From contig JAJFBK010000009.1 of the NCBI GenBank assembly GCA_020696955.1, forward strand, positions 1 through 13,477: a stretch of DNA of 13,477 bases, written 5' to 3'. The stretch's first letter is position 1; each line of letters begins with the position of its first letter. Shown one piece after another: positions 6,541-13,477 of this stretch. The position numbers and the translations under genes are program-made. The notes under the pieces were generated by a model. The model was given only the letters and a program-made list of their open reading frames with translations. It had not been told where the DNA came from and did not search any database. The stretch comes from Patescibacteria group bacterium. Its GTDB lineage: Bacteria > Patescibacteria > UBA1384 > CAILIB01.

Positions 6541-7617
6541 GGCCTCAGCCGTTTTGTCGGTAGTATCGTCCCAGTCAAACTTCTTTAACTGCAGAGAGCC
6601 TTTTTGCACACGATGGGAGACTTCTTCATCTGAATTTAATAATTTGCGCATTTCAGCACACCACTCATCGTGGTCGTCTCCTTTCACGTACCAGGCACCG
6701 TCACCTGCCACCTCGGGAAGTGACCCGGCTTTGGCGCAGAGAAGGGGAGCCTTAGCAGCAAAAGCCTCCAAGACCGGCAGGCCGAAACCTTCTACCATAC
6801 AGGGAACTGCCACGGCTGAAGCATTCTGAAACAACCAGGCTTTCTGGCCATCAGATATGTATCCGGGCAGGATAATGTGAGACCGAGTCTCAGGAGGCAG
6901 GGACCCTATGAGAGAAATAATCTCCCCACTCCCAAAGCCCAACTTACCAGCCAGCACCAACTGACAGTAATTCTCCTGGAAAAGCTTGGCAAACCCCTTG
7001 ATAAGCGGAATCAGATTCTTTTTTCGCTCTATCCGACCGGCATAGACAAAAAACGGAAGCTTTTCATCCACCGAAGAAAGAGGCTCAGGCCCTGCGGCAG
7101 ATGATTCAGGAAGTGCCAAAGGGGTCACAGCCAGACGCCTGGCGGCAATATGCCAATGCGCTCGCACCTGCTTGGCCGTATAGGCGCTTGGAGTCAGGAT
7201 AACCGAGGCGTGGAGGGCATTTCTTTTAATAAGGCTTTTTAGTCGAATACGCTGGCCAAAGCTAAAAGCGGCAGGAAAAGCATAGGCCGCCATGTCGTGG
7301 ACAGTTATGGCCGTCTTTCCTTTGTACCGTAATGGCGCCAGGCCTGAGGGCGTAAAAAAAAGATCGGGGTTTTCGGTCTTAAGACTGGCAAGCAAGCCGG
7401 TCTGGCTCCAAAAACGCTTGTGCGGAGAAGCTATCCAGCGCACGCCTTTCGGGAGAAAGACAGGGGGCTGAAGATCATGGCCAATCCAAGAAACCGCCAC
7501 GCCTTTCTTTTGCAAGGCGACAGTGAGGCGGGGAAGGAGAGAACTAACGTAAGATTCAACGCCCGTAACCTGGTTAGCCTGGTAGTGGGTGGCGTCAATA
7601 ACGATTGACTTACTCAT
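6520..7617 (-). CDS. GT4-family glycosyltransferase
   Basis: Read from ATG 7617 the protein has 365 residues. It opens MSKSIVIDATHYQANQVTGVESYVSSLL, close in style to the minus-strand GT4 at the left edge. TAITVHDMAAYAFP (102-115) and ILTPSAYTAKQV (140-151) complete the N-terminal domain. The donor domain starts at about 190 with FVYAGRIERKKNLIPLIKGF and holds the E-x7-E motif as Glu276 and Glu284 in EGFGLPVLEAFA, followed by PLLCAKAGSLPEVAGDGAWY. The substrate is unknown; it likely extends an envelope glycan. An upstream extension to ATG 7677 stays open, but its residues (MVKKRSRTIDFRMALLY...) precede the conserved first strand and run through the nusA promoter region, so I reject it. The stop lies within the end of the convergent GT26 gene. 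Confidence 0.92.
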   Translation of the reverse strand: MSKSIVIDATHYQANQVTGVESYVSSLLPRLTVALQKKGVAVSWIGHDLQPPVFLPKGVRWIASPHKRFWSQTGLLASLKTENPDLFFTPSGLAPLRYKGKTAITVHDMAAYAFPAAFSFGQRIRLKSLIKRNALHASVILTPSAYTAKQVRAHWHIAARRLAVTPLALPESSAAGPEPLSSVDEKLPFFVYAGRIERKKNLIPLIKGFAKLFQENYCQLVLAGKLGFGSGEIISLIGSLPPETRSHIILPGYISDGQKAWLFQNASAVAVPCMVEGFGLPVLEAFAAKAPLLCAKAGSLPEVAGDGAWYVKGDDHDEWCAEMRKLLNSDEEVSHRVQKGSLQLKKFDWDDTTDKTAEALFAVLG

Positions 7618-7633
7618 GCAATTAGAATATAGT
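7605..7633 (+). promoter_or_regulatory. sigma70-type promoter of the nusA operon
   Basis: The -35 TTGACT (7605-7610, 5 of 6), a 17-nt spacer and -10 TATAGT (7628-7633, 5 of 6) predict transcription from about 7640, giving a nusA leader near 49 nt. The -35 lies within the first codons of the divergent glycosyltransferase gene. The -10 is the same hexamer as in the sortase promoter. Confidence 0.72.
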
Positions 7634-7652
7634 AATGCCATACGGAAGTCGA
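7624..7652 (-). promoter_or_regulatory. candidate divergent promoter of the GT4 gene, overlapping the nusA promoter
   Basis: On the minus strand TCGACT (7652 to 7647), a 17-nt spacer and TATTCT (7629 to 7624) precede the ATG at 7617 by 6 nt, so the mRNA would begin at the start codon. Its -10 overlaps the plus-strand nusA -10 by two bases, so both promoters can hardly be occupied at once. The hexamers are moderate matches only. Confidence 0.35.
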
Positions 7653-7672
7653 TGGTGCGACTTCTTTTTTTT
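7644..7672 (+). terminator. intrinsic terminator/attenuator in the nusA leader
   Basis: GAAGTCG (7645-7651) and CGACTTC (7658-7664) form a perfect 7-bp stem around a 6-nt loop, extendable by one G-T pair at 7644/7665. Eight T follow at 7665-7672. The signal works on the plus strand only. It lies after the predicted nusA transcription start and before the nusA ATG at 7689, so it would attenuate nusA and the genes behind it. NusA is known in other bacteria to enhance hairpin-dependent termination, so self-repression is a reasonable inference. An alternative is a 5' hairpin that stabilises the mRNA, since it starts only a few nt into the transcript. Confidence 0.65.
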
Positions 7673-7688
7673 ACCACTAAGTTTGTCT

Positions 7689-8804
7689 ATGTCACTCTCT
7701 CCTTTTACGGCTGCTATCCAACAAATTTGTTCTGAAAAAGGCATTTCCGAAGAACGGGTTATCGAAACCGTCGAGGCTGCCTTGGCGGCCGCCTACCGCA
7801 AGGATTTCGGCAAGCCTTCCCAAAATATCCGAGTTACCATGGGTGGTGACACTACTGGCTTCAAAGTTCAGCAGGTTTTTACCGTGGTTGAGAACGAAGA
7901 GTTCCTCGAAGATCCTGAGCGTGAAATGCTTATTGAAGATGCCAAGAAACTCGACAAAAAAGCCGAAGTTGGCGGAGAAGTTACCATTGACCTGCCTTAC
8001 CATGATGAGTTTGGACGTATTGCCGCTCAGACCGCCAAACAGGTTATCGTCCAACGTCTTCGTGAAGCTGAGCGTGACGTTCTCTTCGAAGAGTTTAAGG
8101 AAAAGGAACACGTACTGCTAAACGGAACCGTACAGCAGATGGACATGGACACTGCCATCATCAGTCTCGGCAAAGTAAACGCCGTCATGCCTCCTCGCGA
8201 GCAGATTCGTGGAGAACACTACACCACCGGACAACGAGTCAAAGTATTCGTCAAAGAAGTGGCAGAGAGCAGCCGGGGACCTCAAATCATCGTTTCCCGC
8301 ACTGATTCTCGCTTCATCAAGGAGCTCTTTGCTCTTGAAGTACCTGAGATTCCTGCCGGAACCGTCGAAATCAAGAGCCTTTCGCGTGAAGCCGGCTCTC
8401 GTACCAAAATGGCTGTATATTCCTCAAACCCTTCTCTTGATCCAGTCGGATCCTGCGTAGGACAGCGAGGCACCCGAGTTCAGGCAGTCTTGGCCGAAGT
8501 CGGAGATGAGAAAATCGATATCATTCTCTGGAATGAAGATTCTGAGCAGTTCATCCGCAACGCTCTTTCTCCAGCCAAGGTGCGCTCCATCACTCTCGAT
8601 AATGAAAAAATGCATGCCCTCGTCAACGTTGATAACGACCAGCTCTCCCTTGCCATCGGCAAAGGCGGTCAGAACGTACGTCTAGCTTCAAAGCTTACCG
8701 GGTACACCCTCGATATCGTTCGTGACGAGGAAGAAACAGCTCCTTCTGAGGAAACCGCACCTACAGAAACTCCTGAAGCCACCCCTGAAGAATCCGCCGA
8801 GTAA
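7689..8804 (+). CDS. nusA: transcription termination/antitermination factor NusA
   Basis: From ATG 7689 the protein has 371 residues. It has the N-terminal RNA-polymerase-binding domain (about 1-125, with IETVEAALAAAYRKDFG), an S1 domain (about 138-205), KH1 with DPVGSCVGQRGTRVQAV (251-267) and KH2 with LAIGKGGQNVRLASKLTGY (321-339). NusA binds the polymerase flap and nascent RNA and modulates pausing, termination and antitermination. The last 25 residues are an acidic Glu/Thr/Pro/Ala tail with repeated ETAP-like units, without the extra acidic repeats of proteobacterial NusA. An in-frame ATG at 7635 would add 18 residues encoded by the terminator hairpin and lies before the predicted mRNA start, so 7689 is preferred. 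There is no Shine-Dalgarno sequence. rimP and infB, the usual partners, are absent; clpC follows after 12 nt. Confidence 0.95.
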   Translation: MSLSPFTAAIQQICSEKGISEERVIETVEAALAAAYRKDFGKPSQNIRVTMGGDTTGFKVQQVFTVVENEEFLEDPEREMLIEDAKKLDKKAEVGGEVTIDLPYHDEFGRIAAQTAKQVIVQRLREAERDVLFEEFKEKEHVLLNGTVQQMDMDTAIISLGKVNAVMPPREQIRGEHYTTGQRVKVFVKEVAESSRGPQIIVSRTDSRFIKELFALEVPEIPAGTVEIKSLSREAGSRTKMAVYSSNPSLDPVGSCVGQRGTRVQAVLAEVGDEKIDIILWNEDSEQFIRNALSPAKVRSITLDNEKMHALVNVDNDQLSLAIGKGGQNVRLASKLTGYTLDIVRDEEETAPSEETAPTETPEATPEESAE

Positions 8805-8816
8805 AACCCCTCATTT

Positions 8817-11249
8817 ATGGCTGCTATTTTCGGTCGCTTCAGCCAAGGCAGCGAAGCCTTATTGGTTGAAGCCCAAACCATTGCTAACCAGCTGAAGCGC
8901 CCAATGCGCTCGGATATCATTTTAGTTGCCATTCTTTCCGGAAGTCACTCTCTTTCTTCCAACCTGCTGACAAGCGTGGGCCTTAATAAGGCGAAGCTGG
9001 TGGAGCTCATAACTTCTGAGCCGGCCAGTCCCGAGTCAGGCCCCCTGATTCCTAGCCAGGAAATGCAGCACATGCTTGAAGAATCGATCAAGCTAGCAAG
9101 CCGTTTTCATTTTGCAACCGTCGAAGTAGAGCATATTCTCTTCGTCATTGCCAAAGAAGAAAAGCTAAGCGGACACCTAATCCTCCGAGCAGCCGGTGCT
9201 GACCCTAAGATGATAGTCACCAGGCTTACCGAGTGGCTTTTTAGCGTTGCCATGATGAACCAGACGCCAAAAGACCCAGACATGGACAGCCGAGGTGAAC
9301 GGGGAGAGCGAGTAGACCTTGATCGCTTTGTCTTCAACGTTACCGAAGCGGCTGCCAAAGGTGAGCTCGATCCGGTAGTAGGACGGGAAGCCGAAGTAGA
9401 GCAACTGATTCATATTTTGCTCCGCCGCCGCAAAAACAATCCTTTGTTAGTAGGGGAGCCAGGAGTGGGGAAGACCGCCTTGGTTGATGCCTTGGCTGGA
9501 AGGATCGTTAAGAAAGCGGTTCCTCGTGCCTTGGTTGGCAAGCAGGTGCTGACTCTGGACCTCGGGCTTGTGGTTGCCGGAACCATGTACCGCGGCCAGT
9601 TCGAAGAGCGCCTCAAAGGAATCATCCAAGAGGTTCAGTCGCTTGGAAACTGCATTCTTTTTATTGACGAAATCCACACTCTTTCAGGAACCGGAAGCGC
9701 TGAAGGTGGCTTCGATGCCGCTAACATTTTGAAACCAGCCTTGGCTCGAGGCGAGATCACCCTGATTGGAGCCACTACTCATGATGAGTACCGAAAGCAC
9801 ATTCTGAAGGACAAGGCCTTGGACCGACGCTTCCAAACCATTACTATCACCGAGCCAACCCGAAAAGAGGCGATAACCATGCTAAAGGGCATCAAGCGAG
9901 AGCTTGAAGAGCACCATGTAGTTACCATTACCGAAGGAGCCATCAAGTCAGCCGTAGAACTCTCAGAACGATATATTCATGATCGTTTTTTGCCTGACAA
10001 GGCTATCGACGTTCTCGACCAAGCAGCAGCCCTCCACGCTGAGGAATACCAAGAAGACAATGACCAAGCCAAACTTCAACAAGAAATTGCCATCGTTGCC
10101 AGCCAAAAGTCAGAGGCGGCCCTTCAAGGAGAATACGACTTGGCAAAAGCCCTGATGGAAAAAGAAAACCAACTCCTGCACACCTTGCAGCGAATGGAAA
10201 AAACAAAGACCAAAGGCCGAGTATCTAAAATTGTCACCGAAGAAGAAGTGAGCCTGGTAGTTTCCAAGCGAACAGGCATCCCAGTAAACGAGATCCGCAC
10301 AACCTTGCAGCCGCTTAACCTTGAGCGAGTAAAGACCATCTTGAGCCAGCATATTCTTGGACAAGACGAAGCGGTGCGTCGCATCAGCCAGACCCTTATG
10401 CGAAGCCAGATCGGTCTACAGCCTGAAGGAAAACCACTGGGAAGCTTCCTGCTTGTAGGACCTACGGGAGTCGGAAAAACAGAAACCGCCCGCATCTTGG
10501 CCAAAGAAGTCTACGGTGACGCCAAAGCCCTTATCAAGATTGATATGAGCGAGTTCATGGAGCGCCACACAGTTAGCAACTTGGTAGGAGCACCGGCGGG
10601 ATACGTAGGATACGAACAGGGGGGAAGCCTTACCGAGCAGGTTCGAAGACGGCCATACAGCGTCATCTTGTTTGACGAGGTTGAAAAAGCCCACCCAGAC
10701 GTTTTCCACATACTTCTGCAAATCCTTGAAGACGGAAATCTTACCGATAACACCGGATCAACCATCTCCTTCCGACACACCTTCATCATCATGACATCCA
10801 ATATCGGCATGGAGACCTTTAACCAAGTTGCCCGTATTGGCTTTGCCGTTGACGAAGGGGACGCAAAAGAAGAGAAGCATAAGCAGGAACTACAGGACCA
10901 TATCAAGAAACAAATCCAAGAATTTTTCAGGCCAGAACTCTTAGGCCGCCTTTCGGGAGTCATTCACTACGATCCGCTCAATAAAGCGGTAGTGAAAAAA
11001 CTGTTCGAGAATCGTCTCAAGCAGTTCAAGAAGGCAGTAAAGTCACGAGGCATTACCATCAAGACTTCGACCAAGCTCATGAACTGGCTGGTAGACCAAT
11101 ATGATCCAGAAGCTGGCGCAAGAAGCGTTGACCGGGTATTCTTACAGCATGTAGAGCCTGCGCTCGTAGAAGCGCTTGTAAGCAGCCCTGAAGTTCTTTC
11201 ATTCTCTACCGACATCAAAGATGACACAGTTATCGTAAAGCCAGCATGA
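8817..11249 (+). CDS. clpC: ATP-dependent Clp protease ATP-binding subunit ClpC
   Basis: This 810-residue HSP100 unfoldase has an N-terminal Clp_N double repeat (about 1-145) and two AAA+ modules. Module 1 has Walker A GEPGVGKT (213-220), pore loop GTMYRGQFE (255-263) and Walker B ILFIDE (280-285). Module 2 has Walker A GPTGVGKT (548-555), pore loop GYVGYE (595-600), Walker B VILFDE (616-621) and the arginine-finger segment FRPELLGRL, with Arg711 (usual form FRPEFLNRI). A middle domain at about 405-470 is short, as in ClpC rather than ClpB. IGF at 674-676 is the ClpP-docking tripeptide, so it should feed substrates to a ClpP peptidase encoded elsewhere. CtsR and McsA/McsB, partners in Firmicutes, are not adjacent. 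It follows nusA by 12 nt and overlaps the HD hydrolase gene by 4 nt. Confidence 0.95.
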   Translation: MAAIFGRFSQGSEALLVEAQTIANQLKRPMRSDIILVAILSGSHSLSSNLLTSVGLNKAKLVELITSEPASPESGPLIPSQEMQHMLEESIKLASRFHFATVEVEHILFVIAKEEKLSGHLILRAAGADPKMIVTRLTEWLFSVAMMNQTPKDPDMDSRGERGERVDLDRFVFNVTEAAAKGELDPVVGREAEVEQLIHILLRRRKNNPLLVGEPGVGKTALVDALAGRIVKKAVPRALVGKQVLTLDLGLVVAGTMYRGQFEERLKGIIQEVQSLGNCILFIDEIHTLSGTGSAEGGFDAANILKPALARGEITLIGATTHDEYRKHILKDKALDRRFQTITITEPTRKEAITMLKGIKRELEEHHVVTITEGAIKSAVELSERYIHDRFLPDKAIDVLDQAAALHAEEYQEDNDQAKLQQEIAIVASQKSEAALQGEYDLAKALMEKENQLLHTLQRMEKTKTKGRVSKIVTEEEVSLVVSKRTGIPVNEIRTTLQPLNLERVKTILSQHILGQDEAVRRISQTLMRSQIGLQPEGKPLGSFLLVGPTGVGKTETARILAKEVYGDAKALIKIDMSEFMERHTVSNLVGAPAGYVGYEQGGSLTEQVRRRPYSVILFDEVEKAHPDVFHILLQILEDGNLTDNTGSTISFRHTFIIMTSNIGMETFNQVARIGFAVDEGDAKEEKHKQELQDHIKKQIQEFFRPELLGRLSGVIHYDPLNKAVVKKLFENRLKQFKKAVKSRGITIKTSTKLMNWLVDQYDPEAGARSVDRVFLQHVEPALVEALVSSPEVLSFSTDIKDDTVIVKPA

Positions 11250-11854
11250 TTACCGACCAGCTCCCAATCACCCTGTACGCCGCTACCCGTTTTCTTTTTC
11301 AGAAAACGGTAGGGTTTGGCAGCGAGGAGCAGGAACTTATCATATCCGCCCTGTACGCTGCGGGAGAATTCCATAGCACCCAGCGCCGAAAAAGTGGCCA
11401 GCTTTTCATCATCCATCCGGTTCACGTTGCCGCCGTTGCCGCTCACTGCGGAGGAGACGCCCCAACTATTGCCGCAAGCCTTCTGCATGACGTGCTGGAA
11501 GATACCGACACCAAACACGAGGAGATTACCAAAAGATTTGGCAAGGAAGTATATTCCCTGGTTGAGGCAGTTACCCACCAGCCTATGTTTTCCACCAAAG
11601 AATTTTTGGAAAAAGTATATGCAAAAAGCCGCACTGATCCGAGAGTCGCCATCATCAAAATCTCCGACCGCTGCGTCAATCTCATAGACCAGGAAGTATT
11701 CTCAAAAGAAGTCCATTTGGAACACTTGCAAGAAACTGACGATTTTTACATCAATACCCTTGCCAGCATTCCTGACCTTCCCAAAGAGCTCACCAAGACC
11801 CTAAAAGCCATTGCCCAGAAATCCTGGGAGCTTTACCATAGCCGCACCATCTAA
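11246..11854 (+). CDS. RelA/SpoT-type HD domain hydrolase (small alarmone hydrolase-like)
   Basis: The 202-residue protein is essentially one HD domain of the SpoT/MESH1 type. Metal and substrate motifs are visible: AGEFHSTQRRKSGQLFIIHPVHVA with His57, LLHDVLEDTDTKHEEI with His81-Asp82 and Glu85-Asp86, and IIKISDRCVNL with Asp141. There is no synthetase or TGS domain, so it would hydrolyse (p)ppGpp or a related nucleotide 3'-pyrophosphate rather than make it; the substrate is inferred from family. The start ATG overlaps the clpC stop as ATGA, implying translational coupling, and hisS follows 9 nt after the stop. Placement between a protease unfoldase and a tRNA synthetase suits a stress or starvation response role. 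Another HD-type nucleotide hydrolase activity cannot be excluded. Confidence 0.82.
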   Translation: MITDQLPITLYAATRFLFQKTVGFGSEEQELIISALYAAGEFHSTQRRKSGQLFIIHPVHVAAVAAHCGGDAPTIAASLLHDVLEDTDTKHEEITKRFGKEVYSLVEAVTHQPMFSTKEFLEKVYAKSRTDPRVAIIKISDRCVNLIDQEVFSKEVHLEHLQETDDFYINTLASIPDLPKELTKTLKAIAQKSWELYHSRTI

Positions 11855-11863
11855 ACCCATCTT

Positions 11864-12769
11864 ATGCCATCCTTCCAATCACCCCGAGGAACCCGTGACA
11901 TCCTTCCAGCCGAACAGGCAGTATGGCGCCATGTCCGTACGGTAGCGGAAGAAATTGCCTTCCAGATGGGATACAAGCCGATCACTACCCCTACTTACGA
12001 AGAGATAGGGCTTTTTCAGCGAGCCATTGGAGAGGGTACTGATATCCAGGACAAAGAACTCTTTTTAGTGCGGGGCATACAGGGCGAAGCCGGTCAAGAG
12101 CCATATGCGCTCCGGCCTGAAGCCACGGCTGGAATCGTAAGGTCTTATATCGAGCACGGCATGCACACTTGGCCAGGACCGGTAAAGCTCTTTACCTTTT
12201 CTAACAACTTTCGTTATGACCGCCCTCAAAAGGGACGCTACCGTGAGCACGTTCAATTTGATATCGAATACTTCGGTGAGACCGGACCCTTTGCCGATGC
12301 CTGGATCATTTTTACTACCTGGCGCTTCCTTACCAAGCTAGGACTGACCGGTCTTGAGCTCCGCCTTAACAGCCTCGGCTCAGCGGATGAGCGTGTTGCC
12401 TTTGTTTCGGCCCTTCAGGACTATTACGGACCACTCCAGGACCAATTAAGTGAAGACTCCAAACGACGGCTTTCTACCAATCCTCTCCGTATTCTTGATA
12501 GCAAGGACCCTAAGGATCATGCACTTCGTGAAAACGCTCCTCGTCTTTCCGACATGTTCGGAGAAGAGAGCAGCAGCCACTTCGCAGAAGTACAAACCTT
12601 GCTTGAGGAATGGGGAATCCCCAAAGACTCGGTCATCCTCGATCCTTTCTTGGTACGTGGACTCGATTACTACTCCCACACTGCCTTTGAGTGGACCGTG
12701 GCTTCTGAAAAAGGACAACAGGCATCTCTCGGAGGAGGAGGCAGGTATGATTCGGCCTTGACCGTATAG
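11864..12769 (+). CDS. hisS: histidyl-tRNA synthetase, N-terminal catalytic part, truncated by frameshift
   Basis: This frame gives 301 residues of a class II histidyl-tRNA synthetase. Visible are motif 1 region SPRGTRDILPAEQ (6-18), ALRPEATAGIVRSYIEHGM (82-100), motif 2 FRYDRPQKGRYREHVQFDIEYFG (116-138, written here as separate conserved Arg117, Arg120, Arg125), the histidine-binding motif LVRGLDYYSH (263-272) and LGGGGRYD (289-296). Immediately after GGRYD the frame runs SALTV and stops at 12767-12769, where family members continue for about 17 residues into motif 3. The remaining enzyme resumes in another frame from 12751. The enzyme charges tRNA-His with histidine and is normally essential, so the break is either a true mutation with a second copy elsewhere, a population variant, or an assembly error. 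It has no Shine-Dalgarno sequence and sits 9 nt after the HD gene. Confidence 0.85.
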   Translation: MPSFQSPRGTRDILPAEQAVWRHVRTVAEEIAFQMGYKPITTPTYEEIGLFQRAIGEGTDIQDKELFLVRGIQGEAGQEPYALRPEATAGIVRSYIEHGMHTWPGPVKLFTFSNNFRYDRPQKGRYREHVQFDIEYFGETGPFADAWIIFTTWRFLTKLGLTGLELRLNSLGSADERVAFVSALQDYYGPLQDQLSEDSKRRLSTNPLRILDSKDPKDHALRENAPRLSDMFGEESSSHFAEVQTLLEEWGIPKDSVILDPFLVRGLDYYSHTAFEWTVASEKGQQASLGGGGRYDSALTV

Positions 12770-13098
12770 TCGAAGAATTGGCCCGCCAAGGAAAGACCGA
12801 GGACCTCAGCCTTCCATCTCTAGACGCCTACATGGCTGCAGCCGATGAGATCGGGCACTCATTTCTTAAAGATCTCCTTCCAAACCTTCTGGAAAACAAT
12901 ATTTCCGTTGACTGCAACTTCAGCAAACCAAGCCTAGGCGCCCAAATGAAAGCGGCAGCCAAATCTGGGGCTCGTTACGCCATCGTTGCTGGCGAACAAG
13001 AAGTATCCAGCCAAACAGCCCTCATCAAAGACTTGAGCACCGGCGAACAAGAAACCGTAGCCTTGGATCAGATCGCTACCTATGTCCGAAAAAAATAA
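12751..13098 (+). pseudogene. hisS: histidyl-tRNA synthetase, out-of-frame end of motif 3 plus anticodon-binding domain
   Basis: From 12751 a second frame (shifted by -1 relative to the upstream part) reads FGLDRIVEELARQGK. This matches the end of class II motif 3 (family form GfaiGLeRlv) and then the HGTP-type anticodon-binding domain, including KPSLGAQMKAAAKSGARYAIVAGEQE and TALIKDLSTGEQETVALDQI. The GGRYD-to-motif-3 linker usually reads roughly GLVEELGGxxTPAVGF; about 17 residues are absent between the two parts, so a single-base slip cannot explain the break and an out-of-frame deletion is more likely. TTG 12778 is the first conventional start in this frame, but a product from there would lack the catalytic core. 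The stop overlaps the start of the RNA methyltransferase gene by 17 nt. Confidence 0.78.
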
Positions 13099-13477
13099 CC
13101 GCCTTCCGGTTATACTCTTGGTAGAAAATATCCGAAGTCTTCACAATATTGGTTCTCTGTTCCGCAGCAGTGACGGAGCCAACATTCAAGAAATCGTGCT
13201 TTCTCCGCTGTGTGCCACCCCTCCACGAGGAGAGATCTCCAAGACGGCCCTGGGCGCAGAGCTTACCGTCCCATGGAAACAGGTCTCCGATCTGGTTTCC
13301 CATGCTAAACTCCTGAAACAAGAGGGTTATTTGATTTGCGCCCTGGAACAGACTGGCCGATCAGCAGACTTTTATAAGTCGAAAACAGATTTCCCCTTGG
13401 CTCTGGTCATAGGTCATGAGCGGGAAGGGGTGAGTCCCGAACTGTTGGAAATATGCGATCTTCACCTGGAGCTTCCC
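13082..13477 (+). CDS. SpoU/TrmH-family RNA 2'-O-methyltransferase, 3' end outside the window
   Basis: An open frame of 132 codons from ATG 13082 runs to the right edge. It begins MSEKNNRLPVILLVENIRSLHNIGSLFRSSDGANIQEIVL, where HNIGSLFRSSDG is SPOUT motif 1 (family form NxGaixRta). ALVIGHEREGVSPELLEICD near the edge is motif 2 (family form lvxGxExxGls). Motif 3, the SAM-binding trefoil-knot end, lies beyond the window. The family methylates ribose 2'-OH in tRNA or rRNA; the target position cannot be assigned. No N-terminal substrate-binding domain precedes motif 1, as in the compact TrmL/TrmH-like group. The start lies 17 nt inside the end of the hisS C-terminal frame, so it is the next gene of the nusA operon. 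Confidence 0.88.
   Translation, partial: MSEKNNRLPVILLVENIRSLHNIGSLFRSSDGANIQEIVLSPLCATPPRGEISKTALGAELTVPWKQVSDLVSHAKLLKQEGYLICALEQTGRSADFYKSKTDFPLALVIGHEREGVSPELLEICDLHLELP

Noticed and set aside
7618..7677. Upstream start (ATG 7677) adding 20 residues to the minus-strand GT4 gene
   Set aside because: The family's first beta strand (SIVIDA) starts right after ATG 7617, and the extension runs through both promoters and the hairpin.
7635..7688. Upstream start (ATG 7635) adding 18 residues to NusA
   Set aside because: The extension is encoded by the terminator-like hairpin and T-run, begins only 1 nt after the -10 element, and NusA proteins normally begin close to the residue encoded at 7689.
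11246..11249. UGA recoding as glycine (code 25) seen in some CPR lineages
   Set aside because: TGA ends clpC exactly at an ATGA overlap with a complete HD gene, and the other complete genes end cleanly at TAA or TAG without internal TGA.
12740..12780. Programmed ribosomal frameshift in hisS
   Set aside because: There is no slippery heptamer at the junction, and even a frameshift would leave about 17 conserved motif 3 residues missing.
1..13477. CRISPR arrays, tRNA or rRNA genes, insertion sequences, prophage genes
   Set aside because: I saw no spaced direct repeats, tRNA cloverleaf sequence, transposase or phage protein; nearly all bases are accounted for by housekeeping and envelope genes.

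Overview
The window looks like chromosome of an ultra-small Candidate Phyla Radiation bacterium (Patescibacteria, probably Parcubacteria; inferred from gene content and style, not from a marker tree). Genes are packed end to end with 4-21 bp overlaps. Gene starts lack recognisable Shine-Dalgarno sequences, and several promoters sit directly against the start codon. The genetic code is standard: the clpC stop TGA lies in an ATGA overlap with the next gene, which argues against the UGA=Gly code of Gracilibacteria/SR1. No mobile element, CRISPR array, tRNA or rRNA gene was seen, and no stretch over 300 bases lacks a gene.

Left part (1-7617), cell envelope. A GT4 glycosyltransferase runs off the left edge on the minus strand. 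It is divergent from a membrane-anchored sortase, which is convergent with a one-pass membrane PEGA-domain protein; the stop codons of those two overlap in one TTAA. Divergent from the PEGA gene is a plus-strand run of murA (first committed step of peptidoglycan synthesis), an mreB-like actin gene, a GT4 glycosyltransferase and a WecG/TagA (GT26) glycosyltransferase. A further GT4 gene on the minus strand overlaps wecG tail to tail. Together these suggest wall precursor synthesis, filament-guided growth, polysaccharide or lipid-linked glycan assembly, and surface protein attachment.

Right part (7618-13477), housekeeping and stress. A divergent promoter region leads into nusA, clpC, a small RelA/SpoT-type HD hydrolase, hisS and a SpoU/TrmH RNA methyltransferase cut by the right edge. 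Spacing is -17 to +12 bp, so this looks like one operon linking transcription elongation/termination, protein quality control, alarmone turnover and tRNA charging/RNA modification.

Points most worth a second look: (i) an apparent intrinsic terminator (7-8 bp stem plus eight T) between the nusA promoter and its start codon, suggesting attenuation of a termination factor; (ii) a perfect 20-bp inverted repeat whose right arm contains the start codon of the glycosyltransferase at 4671; (iii) an MreB-like protein with Lys-Gly-Ser where the catalytic Glu-Pro normally lies; (iv) hisS broken by an out-of-frame deletion inside class II motif 3; (v) closely abutting, overlapping divergent promoters that predict leaderless mRNAs.
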